Shown: positions 16,920-28,242 of the stretch, in pieces | How positions within the stretch are numbered: the first letter of the stretch is position 1 | Layout of the letters: every line of letters starts with the position of its first letter | Notes under the pieces: model-generated | The model's database searches: none | Told to the model about the DNA's origin: nothing | Seen by the model: the letters and a program-made list of their open reading frames with translations, nothing else | NCBI GenBank assembly: GCA_035637655.1 | Contig: DASPWT010000198.1 | Location: forward strand, 8,295 to 72,294 | Length of the DNA stretch: 64,000 nucleotides | Reading direction: 5' to 3' | DNA from: VBDM01 sp035637655 | GTDB taxonomy: Bacteria > Pseudomonadota > Gammaproteobacteria > Burkholderiales > SG8-39 | Position numbers and translations under genes: made by a program

Positions 16920-18236
16920 ATGCCGCCCCATCCCAACGCCCAGTTCATCAGCTGGTTTCGCTCGGTCGCGCCGTACTTCCACGCTTTTCGCGGCAAGACC
17001 TTCGTGATCGCCTTTGGGGGGGAGATCTTGGTTGAAGGCAGGTTCGTCGAGCTTGCGCATGATATCAACCTGCTGCACAGCGCCGGAATACGCGTGGTGC
17101 TTGTGCACGGCTCGCGCCCGCAGATCGAAGCGCAGCTCAAGCGCCGCAAGACGCGTTCGCGCTACGCCAAGGGCCTGCGCATCACCGACCCGGTGGCGCT
17201 CGAATGCGTCAAGGAGGCGGTCGGGTTGCTGCGGGTGGAGATCGACGCACTGCTCTCGCTCGGACTCCCGAATTCACCTATGGCAGGCGCCGTGATCAAC
17301 ACGGTCTCGGGAAATTTCATCACCGCGCAGCCGATGGGTGTGCACGACGGCATAGACTTCCAGTACACCGGCTCGGTGCGCAAAGTCGATGCGCAGGCAA
17401 TCGCGGGGTGTCTGGACGCGGGCAACATCGCAATCGTATCGCCGGTCGGCTATTCGCCCACCGGCGAGGTCTTCAACCTCGCCATGGAAGACGTGGCAGT
17501 GGCAACGGCGACGGCGCTCCAGGCCGAGAAGCTGATCTTCTTCTCCGACGCGCCCGTGCAGGACAAGGAGGGCGAGTTGCTCCCAGAGCTCACGGCGGAG
17601 GAAGCGACCGGGCTGCTCGCAAGCGGCAACCGCCTGTCGGACGATACGCGGCTCTATCTCGCACATGCCGTCGAGGCGGTGCGTGGAGGGATGCAACGCG
17701 CCCACCTCATCAGCCGGACGGTCCCCGGCGCTTTGCTGATCGAGTTGTTCACCCATGAAGGCTCGGGCACCATGATCACCGCCGACAAGGTGGTGAAGCT
17801 GCGCCCGGCCAAGATCGACGACGCGGGGGGGATCCTCAAACTGATCGAGCCGCTCGAGGAAGACGGGACGCTGGTGCGCCGCGGGCGCGAACTGCTCGAA
17901 CGCGAGATCGGGCGCTTTTCGGTGATCGAGCACGACGGGGTGATCGTCGGCTGCGCCGCGCTCTACCCTTTCCCCGGCGCACGCGCCGGCGAGCTTGCCT
18001 GCCTCGCGGTGCGGCCCGATTACCGCGACGCAGGCTATGGCGAGCGCCTGCTGCGGCATATCGAGGCACAGGCGCCCGCCCGCAACCTGAAAAAGCTGTT
18101 CGTGCTCACCACGCGCGCGACCCATTGGTTCATAGAGCGCGGGTTCGCCGAAACGAATGTCACCGTGCTGCCGAGGGAAAAGAAGGCGCTGTACAACTAT
18201 CAGCGGCGTTCGAAGATTTTAGTGAAGCAGATTTGA
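16920..18236 (+). CDS. argA: Amino-acid N-acetyltransferase (N-acetylglutamate synthase)
   Basis: Catalyses the first step of arginine biosynthesis, acetylation of glutamate by acetyl-CoA. The 438 residues contain an N-terminal amino-acid-kinase-like domain (FVIAFGGEILVEG near 29, VVLVHGSRPQIEAQL near 59) that binds arginine for feedback inhibition in the family. A C-terminal GNAT domain starts near 295, with LACLAVRPDYRDAGYGERLL near 360 for acetyl-CoA binding. A TAGAAT at 16887-16892 is a plausible -10 element 28 bases before the start. yggX follows 33 bases downstream, a pairing common in betaproteobacteria. Confidence 0.95.
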   Translation: MPPHPNAQFISWFRSVAPYFHAFRGKTFVIAFGGEILVEGRFVELAHDINLLHSAGIRVVLVHGSRPQIEAQLKRRKTRSRYAKGLRITDPVALECVKEAVGLLRVEIDALLSLGLPNSPMAGAVINTVSGNFITAQPMGVHDGIDFQYTGSVRKVDAQAIAGCLDAGNIAIVSPVGYSPTGEVFNLAMEDVAVATATALQAEKLIFFSDAPVQDKEGELLPELTAEEATGLLASGNRLSDDTRLYLAHAVEAVRGGMQRAHLISRTVPGALLIELFTHEGSGTMITADKVVKLRPAKIDDAGGILKLIEPLEEDGTLVRRGRELLEREIGRFSVIEHDGVIVGCAALYPFPGARAGELACLAVRPDYRDAGYGERLLRHIEAQAPARNLKKLFVLTTRATHWFIERGFAETNVTVLPREKKALYNYQRRSKILVKQI

Positions 18237-18269
18237 AATCGACTTGATACCAGAATCGAGGTTGCGAAA

Positions 18270-18542
18270 ATGGCAAGGATGGTGAAATGCATCAAGCTCG
18301 GCCGCGACGCGGAAGGACTCGACTTCCCGCCCTACCCGGGCGAACTCGGCAAGCGCATCTACGAGAATGTCTCCAAGGAAGCCTGGCAGGCCTGGATCAA
18401 GCACCAGACCATGCTCATCAATGAAAACAAGCTGAACCTTGCCGACCCCCGCGCGCGGAAATATCTCGCCGAGCAGATGGAGAAGCATTTTTTCGGATCC
18501 GGGGCCGACGTGGCCTCCGGCTACGTGCCTCAGGACAAATAG
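18270..18542 (+). CDS. yggX: Probable Fe(2+)-trafficking protein YggX
   Basis: A small cytoplasmic protein of 90 residues, the family's standard length, starting MARMVKCIKLGRDAEGLDFPP with the conserved cysteine at position 7, followed by PGELGKRIYENVSKEAWQAW. It protects iron-sulfur proteins from oxidative damage in enteric bacteria. It lies 33 bases after argA in the same direction and converges on rpiA with a 5-base gap. Confidence 0.95.
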   Translation: MARMVKCIKLGRDAEGLDFPPYPGELGKRIYENVSKEAWQAWIKHQTMLINENKLNLADPRARKYLAEQMEKHFFGSGADVASGYVPQDK

Positions 18543-18547
18543 GCGCT

Positions 18548-19210
18548 CTACTTCCGGACGATCGTCCTCACGCCCGTCTTGGTTCCGAGTAAAAGCACAT
18601 CCGCTCCGCGCCGGGCGAACAATCCGTTGGCAACGACGCCGGCGATGTTGTTGACCGCCGTTTCCAGTTCGACCGGGTCGAGGACGGACAGGCCCCAAAC
18701 ATCGAGAACGATATTGCCATTGTCCGTGGCAAAGCCCTCGCGCAGCGAGGGCTGGCCGCCGAGCTTCACCATCTGGCGCGCGACATAGGCACGCGCCATC
18801 GGAATCACTTCGACCGGCAGCGGAAATTTTCCGAGCACCGGCACGAGCTTCGATTCGTCTACGATGCAAACGAACTTTTTTGCCACCGCGGCGACGATTT
18901 TCTCGCGCGTGAGCGCGCCGCCCCCGCCCTTGATCATGGCGAGATGCTCGGTAATCTCGTCCGCACCGTCAATGTAGACCGGCAGCTCGTTGACGCTGTT
19001 GAGATCCATGACGCGAATGCCGCGACCCTTCAGCCGCTCGGCGGATCTTTCCGAGCTCGCCACTGCGCCGGCAATGCGATTCCTCATCTTGGCCAGCTCG
19101 TCGACGAAGAAATCGGCGGTGGACCCGGTTCCGACGCCGATCACGGCGTCTTCCACCACGTGTTTGATCGCCTCGCGGGCGACTGCCTGCTTGAGCTCGT
19201 CCTGGGTCAT
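18548..19210 (-). CDS. rpiA: Ribose-5-phosphate isomerase A
   Basis: Interconverts ribose 5-phosphate and ribulose 5-phosphate. ATG at 19210 overlaps the lpdA TGA (ATGA, 19207-19210) and starts MTQDELKQAVAREAIKHV, giving 220 residues, the family norm. The active-site segments GVGTGSTADFFV near 27, YIDGADEITEHLAMIKGGGGAL near 80-100 and IVDESKLVPVLGKFPLPVEV near 118 are intact. It is the fourth gene of the aceE-aceF-lpdA operon, translationally coupled to lpdA. That places a pentose-phosphate enzyme under pyruvate dehydrogenase control, which is not the usual arrangement. Confidence 0.95.
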   Translation of the reverse strand: MTQDELKQAVAREAIKHVVEDAVIGVGTGSTADFFVDELAKMRNRIAGAVASSERSAERLKGRGIRVMDLNSVNELPVYIDGADEITEHLAMIKGGGGALTREKIVAAVAKKFVCIVDESKLVPVLGKFPLPVEVIPMARAYVARQMVKLGGQPSLREGFATDNGNIVLDVWGLSVLDPVELETAVNNIAGVVANGLFARRGADVLLLGTKTGVRTIVRK

Positions 19211-20970
19211 CGCCGTTTCGACGGAGGCAGGTCCGTACACACGCCTTCATACAGCTCTGCTGCCATTCCAACCGATTCGCTCGTGGTCGGATGCGGATGG
19301 ATGGTCTTGCCGATGTCGACCGCGTCGGCGCCCATCTCGATCGCAAGCGCGATCTCGCTAATGAGGTCGCCCGCTCCCGCGCCGACGATGCCCCCGCCGA
19401 TCACGCGATGCGTTTCCTCCGAGAAAATCAGCTTGGTGAACCCTTCGTCACGCCCATTGGCGATGGCGCGTCCGGAAGCTGCCCAGGGAAATTTGGCAAC
19501 CCCGAACTTGATGCCCTGTTTCTTCGCTTCCTCCTCGGTCAGCCCCGCCCAGGCAATCTCGGGGTCCGTGTAAGCCACAGACGGGATGACGCGGGCGTCG
19601 AAGTGGGACTTCTGCCCCGCGGCGGCTTCCGCGGCGACGTGACCTTCGTGCACCGCCTTGTGCGCGAGCATCGGCTGACCGGCGATATCGCCAATGGCAA
19701 AGATGTGCGAAACGTTGGTGCGCATCTGCGAATCGACCGGGATGAAGCCGCGCTCGTTGACTGCGACACCCGCGGCTTCCGCTCCGATTTTCTTGCCGTT
19801 CGGCGTGCGTCCAACCGAGACCAGAATCATGTCGTAGAGAAGCGGCTTGAATGGGGCGTTTTCGCCCTCGAACGACACTTGCAGTCCCTCCTTCAGGGTT
19901 TCGATCCTGGCGGTCTTGGTTTTGAGCATCACCTTGTCGAAGCGGGGCGCGTTGAACGTTTGCCAAACTTTGACGAGATCGCGGTCCGCCTCCGCCATCA
20001 GCGTATCGAGCATCTCGACCACATCGAGCCTCGCGCCCAGCGTCGAGTACACCGTGCCCATTTCCAGCCCGATGATGCCGCCGCCAATCACCAGCAGGCG
20101 TTTGGGCTTCGAGCGCAGCTCCAGCGCGCCGGTGGAATCGACGATGCGCGGATCTTCGGGAATGGAGGGAAGCTTTGCCGACTGTGAGCCGGCGGCGATG
20201 ATGGCGCTTCTGAATGAGACGACCTTGCGCCCGTCCTTGGTTTCCACCGCGAGATGATTCGGCCCGGCGAAAGCTCCGGCGCCCTGCAGCACCGTCACCT
20301 TGCGCATGCGCGCCATGCTGGCAAGCCCGCCGGTGAGCTTGCCAACCGCTTTGCCTTTCCAGGCGCGCAAGGCGTCGAGGTCTACCTTCGGCTCGCCAAA
20401 CGCAATGCCGCGCTCGGAGAGATGCTTCGCGTCGTCCATGACCGCCGCGACATGCAAAAGCGCTTTCGACGGGATGCAGCCCACGTTCAGGCAGACGCCA
20501 CCGAGCGTCGGATAGCGCTCGACAAGAACGGTGTTCATGCCGAGATCGGCCGCCCGGAAGGCGGCCGAATAACCGCCGGGGCCGGAGCCCAGGACCAGCA
20601 TGTCGCAAGTCACGTCGGCCGCACCCTTGAACGCCGCTGTCGCGGGCACCGGCGCAGCGGGCTTCGCGGGTGCAGGTGTTACTGCGGCGGCAGGCACCCG
20701 TTTGGAAGGCGGAGCCGCGGCAGCACCCGCGCTCTCTTCAAGCAGGAGAATCGGCGATCCTTGCGAGACCTTGTCGCCCAGCTTGATGCGCAATTCCTTC
20801 ACGATCCCCGCTTGCGGCGACGGAATTTCTATCGTCGCCTTGTCGGACTCGAGCGTGACGAGGGAGGTCTCTTTTTCCACCTTGTCGCCGGGCTTCACCA
20901 GGACTTCGATGATTTCGACGTCCTTGAAATCGCCGATGTCAGGCACCTTGACTTCGATCATCTGCGCCAC
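19207..20970 (-). CDS. lpdA: Dihydrolipoyl dehydrogenase (E3) with N-terminal lipoyl domain
   Basis: Re-oxidises the dihydrolipoyl groups of the pyruvate dehydrogenase complex. GTG at 20970 follows GAGG by 5 bases and gives 587 residues; the ATG at 20961 three codons later is the alternative. Residues about 5-80 form a lipoyl domain with the lysine in ESDKATIEI near 48. A 40-residue Ala/Pro linker follows, then the FAD domain LVLGSGPGGYSAAFRAADLG, the redox disulfide in GVCLNVGCIPSKAL near 195, and the C-terminal HPHPTTSES active-site histidine. A lipoyl-bearing E3 is characteristic of betaproteobacteria. It overlaps rpiA and lies 7 bases after aceF. Confidence 0.96.
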   Translation of the reverse strand: MAQMIEVKVPDIGDFKDVEIIEVLVKPGDKVEKETSLVTLESDKATIEIPSPQAGIVKELRIKLGDKVSQGSPILLLEESAGAAAAPPSKRVPAAAVTPAPAKPAAPVPATAAFKGAADVTCDMLVLGSGPGGYSAAFRAADLGMNTVLVERYPTLGGVCLNVGCIPSKALLHVAAVMDDAKHLSERGIAFGEPKVDLDALRAWKGKAVGKLTGGLASMARMRKVTVLQGAGAFAGPNHLAVETKDGRKVVSFRSAIIAAGSQSAKLPSIPEDPRIVDSTGALELRSKPKRLLVIGGGIIGLEMGTVYSTLGARLDVVEMLDTLMAEADRDLVKVWQTFNAPRFDKVMLKTKTARIETLKEGLQVSFEGENAPFKPLLYDMILVSVGRTPNGKKIGAEAAGVAVNERGFIPVDSQMRTNVSHIFAIGDIAGQPMLAHKAVHEGHVAAEAAAGQKSHFDARVIPSVAYTDPEIAWAGLTEEEAKKQGIKFGVAKFPWAASGRAIANGRDEGFTKLIFSEETHRVIGGGIVGAGAGDLISEIALAIEMGADAVDIGKTIHPHPTTSESVGMAAELYEGVCTDLPPSKRR

Positions 20971-20977
20971 GCCGGCC

Positions 20978-22291
20978 TCACAAAAGGGTGCGGCGAATGT
21001 CGGAGAGGACCGAGGCCAGATAGGTCGTGAAGCGCGCCCCGGCGGCGCCGTCGATGACGCGGTGGTCGTACGCAAGCGACAGCGGCAGCATCAGCCGCGG
21101 AACGAACGCGCCGTCCTTGTACACCGGCCGCATCTGCGATCTCGCCACGCCGAGGATCGCGACTTCGGGCGCGTTGATGATAGGCGTGAACGCCGTGCCG
21201 CCGATGCCCCCGAGGCTGGAGATGCTGAAGGTACCGCCGCGCATGCTGTCGGGCTTGAGCTTCTTCTCCCGTGCGAGTTTGGAGATTTCCGCCAGCTCGC
21301 GGGCAAGATCGAAGACGCCCTTGCGGTCCGCGTCGCGGATCACGGGCACGACCAAGCCATCGGGCGTGTCCACCGCGACGCCGATGTGGTAGTACTTCTT
21401 GACGATCAGGTTCTCGCCGGTCTTGTCGAGCGAAGCGTTGAAATCGGGAAACTGGCGCAGGGCGTTGACCGAAGCCTTCACCAGGAAGGCGAGCATGGTG
21501 AGCTTGAAGCCTTCCTTTTCCGCCACCTGCGTGTTCTCCTTGCGGAAAGCCTCGAGCTCGGTGATGTCGGCTTCGTCGTGCTGGGTGACGTGCGGAATCG
21601 AGACCCAGTTGCGGTGCAAAAAACCGCCCGAGAGTTTCTTGATGCGCGACAAGGGCTTCGTTTCGACCGGACCGAATTTGGCGAAATCCACCTGCGGCCA
21701 CTCGGGCAGGTCAAGGCCGAAGCCGCTTCGCGCGACGGGCGCCGGTGCCGCTTGCGCACCTTTCATCACGCCCTTGACGAACGCTTGCACGTCTGCCTGC
21801 GTGATGCGGCCCTTCGGGCCGGAGCCTTTCACTTTGACGAGGTCGACGCCGAGCTCGCGCGCGAACTTGCGCACCGACGGGCTCGCGTGCGGCGTGAAAC
21901 CGGGGGCCGGCCCGGGCTCGTACGGGACCGGATCGTGCTTGCCGGCGAGCGGCACTGTAGGCGGCGGCGCGGCGCGCGCCGGTGCAGGAGCGGGAGCAGG
22001 AACCAGCGCCGGAGCCGCGGCGGGTTTCGCCACCGGGGCAGGCGTGCCTTGCGCCGCCTCGAGCATCAGCAGCAGACTGCCGGTGGACACCTTGTCGCCG
22101 ACCTTGACGCGGAGCTCTTTCACCGTGCCCGCCGCGGGCGATGGAATCTCCATGGTCGCCTTGTCCGATTCGACCGTGATCAGCGACTGCTCGGGCTGGA
22201 TGGCGTCCCCCGGCTTCACCAAAACCTCGATGACATCGACGTTCTTGAAGTCGCCGATGTCAGGGACGACGATCTCTCGGATAGTTCCCAT
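20978..22291 (-). CDS. aceF: Dihydrolipoyllysine-residue acetyltransferase (E2 of pyruvate dehydrogenase)
   Basis: Transfers the acetyl group from lipoate to CoA and forms the complex core. In its 437 residues there is one lipoyl domain (VESDKATMEIPSP near 40-52), a Pro/Ala-rich linker at 80-115, the peripheral-subunit-binding domain (SVRKFARELGVDLVKVKGSG near 138), and a catalytic domain ending in LAYDHRVIDGAAGARF near 410. E. coli AceF has three lipoyl domains; this one has one, which fits the additional lipoyl domain carried by LpdA. It lies 48 bases after aceE. Confidence 0.96.
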   Translation of the reverse strand: MGTIREIVVPDIGDFKNVDVIEVLVKPGDAIQPEQSLITVESDKATMEIPSPAAGTVKELRVKVGDKVSTGSLLLMLEAAQGTPAPVAKPAAAPALVPAPAPAPARAAPPPTVPLAGKHDPVPYEPGPAPGFTPHASPSVRKFARELGVDLVKVKGSGPKGRITQADVQAFVKGVMKGAQAAPAPVARSGFGLDLPEWPQVDFAKFGPVETKPLSRIKKLSGGFLHRNWVSIPHVTQHDEADITELEAFRKENTQVAEKEGFKLTMLAFLVKASVNALRQFPDFNASLDKTGENLIVKKYYHIGVAVDTPDGLVVPVIRDADRKGVFDLARELAEISKLAREKKLKPDSMRGGTFSISSLGGIGGTAFTPIINAPEVAILGVARSQMRPVYKDGAFVPRLMLPLSLAYDHRVIDGAAGARFTTYLASVLSDIRRTLL

Positions 22292-22339
22292 GCTTGTTTT
22301 CGTTCCGGGTCGGGAGCCAGGCCGTGGCTCTCGAACGCG

Positions 22340-25024
<2,685 letters not shown>

Positions 25025-25126
25025 GACGTTTCCCTCTAGGCGCGAAGGTGTGGACGGAAGCGTGAGACTTGCGGAGAATCGCTCGAAGCTTACCCTGACG
25101 GCCCTATAGGATCAATTGCACCTTGT

Positions 25127-25162
25127 TCCATATTATGAAAGGGTATTTCGCATTATACGAAA
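25127..25162. promoter_or_regulatory. aceE promoter with two candidate operator inverted repeats
   Basis: TTTCGCATTATACGAAA at 25146-25162 is a 17-base inverted repeat with 5-base perfect arms. TTCCATATTATGAAA at 25127-25141 is a weaker related repeat 4 bases away. Read on the minus strand the first contains TATAAT at 25157-25152, a good -10 for aceE, so a bound regulator would occlude the promoter. The arms resemble IclR- or GntR-family boxes, but the regulator is not identifiable. Confidence 0.5.
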
Positions 25163-25228
25163 ACGCCCCTCGCCTGAAAGAGGTCGGAATTCAGCTTGGC
25201 TGAACCAGGGCCAGGAAACTACGGATGC

Positions 25229-25234
25229 TAGAAT
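25229..25234 (+). promoter_or_regulatory. folD: Candidate -10 element of folD
   Basis: TAGAAT ends 35 bases before the GTG start, giving a short leader. No clear -35 is visible. Its presence inside the longer open frame argues that translation starts downstream of it, at 25270. Confidence 0.4.
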
Positions 25235-25269
25235 GCGCGCCTTCCGTGTTCGCCGCGCCGATTCTCCCC

Positions 25270-26136
25270 GTGCAGACCCGCACCATTGACGGCAACGCCA
25301 TTGCGCGCGAGTTGCGCGCAGGGCTGATTCGGCGTGTCGCGGCCCTTGCCGCGAGAGGTGTGCGCCCCGGCCTCGCGGCGATACAAGTCGGGAATCACCC
25401 GGCATCGAGGGTCTATGTACGGAACAAGATCAAGGCATGCGGCGAAGCGGGACTCTATTCAGAGCACATCGAATTGCCGGCCGACGCGGATGAATCGACG
25501 CTCCTCGGGCGCATCCGGATCCTCAACAACGACCCCCGCATCCACGGCATCCTCGTGCAGCTTCCGTTGCCACTGGGATTTTCGGCGGAACGGGTGCTCG
25601 AAGCCCTGTCCCCGGCGAAGGACATTGACGGCTTTCATCCGACCAACATGGGCCTGCTTGCCATCGGCAATCCGCGCTTCGTGCCCTGCACGCCCCTTGG
25701 AGTGATGAAGATCCTCGAGCACGAGGGAGTGGGTCTGCAGGGCCGGCATGCCGTCGTAGTGGGCCGCAGCAACATCGTCGGCAAACCGGTGGCCTTGCTG
25801 CTCTTGCAAAAAGGCGCCACGGTCACCATCTGCAACTCGAGCACCCCCGATCTGCGCGCGATGGCCAGCCAGGCTGACATTCTCGTGGTCGCCGCGGGCA
25901 AACCCAAGCTCGTCACGGCTGGCATGGTGAAGCCCGGCGCCGTCGTCATCGACGTCGGCATCAACCGGCTTGCGGACGGGAAACTCACGGGCGATGTGGA
26001 TTTCCAAAGCGTACTCGGAACCGCTTCGTGCATCACACCAGTGCCGGGCGGGGTTGGGCCCATGACGATCGCAATGTTGCTTGAGAACACGGTGATGTCC
26101 GCCGAGCGCGCCTTGGACACTCGCAGCAGCACCTGA
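25270..26136 (+). CDS. folD: Methylenetetrahydrofolate dehydrogenase/cyclohydrolase
   Basis: A bifunctional cytoplasmic enzyme linking 5,10-methylene-, methenyl- and 10-formyl-tetrahydrofolate. GTG at 25270 gives 288 residues, the same as E. coli FolD; an ATG at 25225 would add 15 residues and would place the start upstream of the likely -10 box. The protein has ASRVYVRNKIKACGEAG around residues 42-58 with the catalytic YxxxK, VQLPLP near 97, KDIDGFHPTNMG near 117, the dinucleotide loop VVGRSNIVGKPVA near 163, and TPVPGGVGPMTIAMLLENT near the end. Confidence 0.95.
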   Translation: MQTRTIDGNAIARELRAGLIRRVAALAARGVRPGLAAIQVGNHPASRVYVRNKIKACGEAGLYSEHIELPADADESTLLGRIRILNNDPRIHGILVQLPLPLGFSAERVLEALSPAKDIDGFHPTNMGLLAIGNPRFVPCTPLGVMKILEHEGVGLQGRHAVVVGRSNIVGKPVALLLLQKGATVTICNSSTPDLRAMASQADILVVAAGKPKLVTAGMVKPGAVVIDVGINRLADGKLTGDVDFQSVLGTASCITPVPGGVGPMTIAMLLENTVMSAERALDTRSST

Positions 26137-26192
26137 CACGGCGGAGCAAAGTCCGGCGATCTCAACCGGAGAACTTAGGCGTTGAACGTGAA

Positions 26193-28229
26193 ATGACTGT
26201 CAATCCGCTGCTCGATTTTTCCGGCTTGCCGCGCTTTACCTCGGTACGGCCCGAACACGTCGGGCCGGCAATCGACCAGCTGCTCGCGGAGAACCGCGCC
26301 CTGATCGTCCGGCTCACGGCCGAGGGCACGGCTGCGTCCTGGAACGAGTTCGCCGAGCCGCTGGAAAACGCCAATGAACGGCTGTGGCGCGCTTGGGGCG
26401 CGGTCGCTCACCTGCACGCAGTGGACGACAACGCTGCGATCCGCGATGCCTACCATGCCAGCCTGCCCAAAGTCACCCATTTCAGGACCGAACTCGCTCA
26501 GAATCTCGACCTGTACGAAAAATTCAAGCTTCTGCGCGCTTCGAGTGGTTTCGAGGGCTTGTCTCAAGCGCAGCGCAGGATTGTCGAGAACAGCTTGCGT
26601 GACTACCGTCTCGGAGGAGCCGAGCTGGCGCCCCGGGAAAAAAGGCGCTTCGCCGAAATCCAGGAAGAACTTGCAACGCTCGAGGCCAAGTTTTCCGAGA
26701 ATCTGCTCGACGCGACCAATGCGTTTTCGTTGCTGATCACCGACCGCGGGGAGCTGCTCGGGATGCCGGAGGACGTGCTGGAGGCTGCCAAAGAAGCCGC
26801 ACATGAGGACGGACAGGAAGGTTGGAAGTTCACGCTGCAGGCACCGTCGTACGGGCCGGTGATGCAATACGCCGAAAATCGCGGGTTGCGGGAAAAATTC
26901 TATAGAGCGCACGTCACGCGAGCGAGCGAACTCGGAAAGCCGGAATTCGACAACACTTCGATTATCGTTCGTGAGCTTCGCCTGCGAAAAGAAAAGGCGC
27001 GACTGCTCGATTACAAGAGTTTCGCAGAATTCTCCCTTGTGCCGAAAATGGCCGGATCGCCCGACGCCGCACTCGATTTCCTCAATGATCTTGCCGGAAG
27101 GGCGCTGCCTCACGCGCGCAGGGATTATGCCGACCTGGAGGAGTTCTCCCACACGGAGCTCGGAATCCATGAGCTCCAGGCTTGGGACATCGCGTTCGCG
27201 TCGGAAAAATTGCGCACGAAACGTTACGCATTCTCCGACCAGGAAGTGAAGCACTATTTCCCGGAGCCGAAGGTCCTGGAAGGCATGTTCCGGCTGGTGG
27301 AGGCCCTCTATGGCATTCGCATTCTCCCGGACGCGGCTGAAACCTGGCACCCGCAGGTGCGTTTTTTCCGGATTGTCGACTCGGACGAGAGCCTGATCGG
27401 CCAGTTCTATCTCGATCTGTACTCACGGGAAGCCAAGCGTGGCGGAGCGTGGATGGACGAGGCGATCACGCGGCAGCGAATCCCCGGAGGTCTCCGGACC
27501 CCGGTTGCCCATCTCATCTGCAACTTTCCGGCACCGGTCGGGAACAAGTCCGCGCTATTTACGCATGACGAAGTGATGACCCTGTTTCACGAATTCGGTC
27601 ACGGGTTGCACCATCTGCTCTCGCGAGTCGACGATCTGGGTGTCTCCGGAATACGCGGCGTCGAATGGGACGCGGTCGAGCTGCCTTCGCAGTTCATGGA
27701 GAACTTCTGCTGGGAATGGAACGTGCTCGCCGGCATGACGGCTCAAGCAGAAAGTGGAGAGGTCTTACCGCGCAGCTTGTTCGACAAGATGTTGGCTGCA
27801 AAGAACTTCCAAAGCGGCATGCAGACCGTGCGCCAGATCGAATTCGCGCTGGTCGACATGCACCTACACCATGACTACGATCCCGCGGAGGCAAAGACGC
27901 CACTGCAACTGCTCCACGAAATCAGGGCGAAAGTCGCCGTGGTCATGCCGCCGGAGTACAACCGCTTCCTCAACAACTTTTCGCACGTTTTCTCGGGAGA
28001 TTACGCTGCCGGTTACTACAGTTACAAGTGGGCGGAGGTGCTCTCCGCCGACGCCTATAGCCTGTTCGAACAGAACGGCGTGCTCGATTCCGGCACGGGT
28101 GCGCGATTCCGCGACGAGATTCTCGCAGTCGGCGGCAGCCGCCCGGCGCTCGAATCGTTCAAGGCGTTTCGCGGCCGCGAGCCGAGAATCGACGCTCTGT
28201 TGCGTCACAATGGTATGATCGCGCCCTGA
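26193..28229 (+). CDS. prlC: Oligopeptidase A (M3 family metallopeptidase)
   Basis: A cytoplasmic zinc peptidase that degrades peptides, including cleaved signal peptides in E. coli. The 678 residues are full length. The zinc motif HEFGH is at 466-470 within LFHEFGHGLHHLLSR, and the third ligand region (GVEWDAVELPSQFMENFCW) follows about 25 residues later. The N-terminal helical domain is intact (FTSVRPEHVGPAIDQLLAEN). It follows folD by 56 bases and precedes a secreted DUF4124 protein by 13, so these may share a transcript. Confidence 0.95.
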   Translation: MTVNPLLDFSGLPRFTSVRPEHVGPAIDQLLAENRALIVRLTAEGTAASWNEFAEPLENANERLWRAWGAVAHLHAVDDNAAIRDAYHASLPKVTHFRTELAQNLDLYEKFKLLRASSGFEGLSQAQRRIVENSLRDYRLGGAELAPREKRRFAEIQEELATLEAKFSENLLDATNAFSLLITDRGELLGMPEDVLEAAKEAAHEDGQEGWKFTLQAPSYGPVMQYAENRGLREKFYRAHVTRASELGKPEFDNTSIIVRELRLRKEKARLLDYKSFAEFSLVPKMAGSPDAALDFLNDLAGRALPHARRDYADLEEFSHTELGIHELQAWDIAFASEKLRTKRYAFSDQEVKHYFPEPKVLEGMFRLVEALYGIRILPDAAETWHPQVRFFRIVDSDESLIGQFYLDLYSREAKRGGAWMDEAITRQRIPGGLRTPVAHLICNFPAPVGNKSALFTHDEVMTLFHEFGHGLHHLLSRVDDLGVSGIRGVEWDAVELPSQFMENFCWEWNVLAGMTAQAESGEVLPRSLFDKMLAAKNFQSGMQTVRQIEFALVDMHLHHDYDPAEAKTPLQLLHEIRAKVAVVMPPEYNRFLNNFSHVFSGDYAAGYYSYKWAEVLSADAYSLFEQNGVLDSGTGARFRDEILAVGGSRPALESFKAFRGREPRIDALLRHNGMIAP

Positions 28230-28242
28230 GGAGCATCACCGC

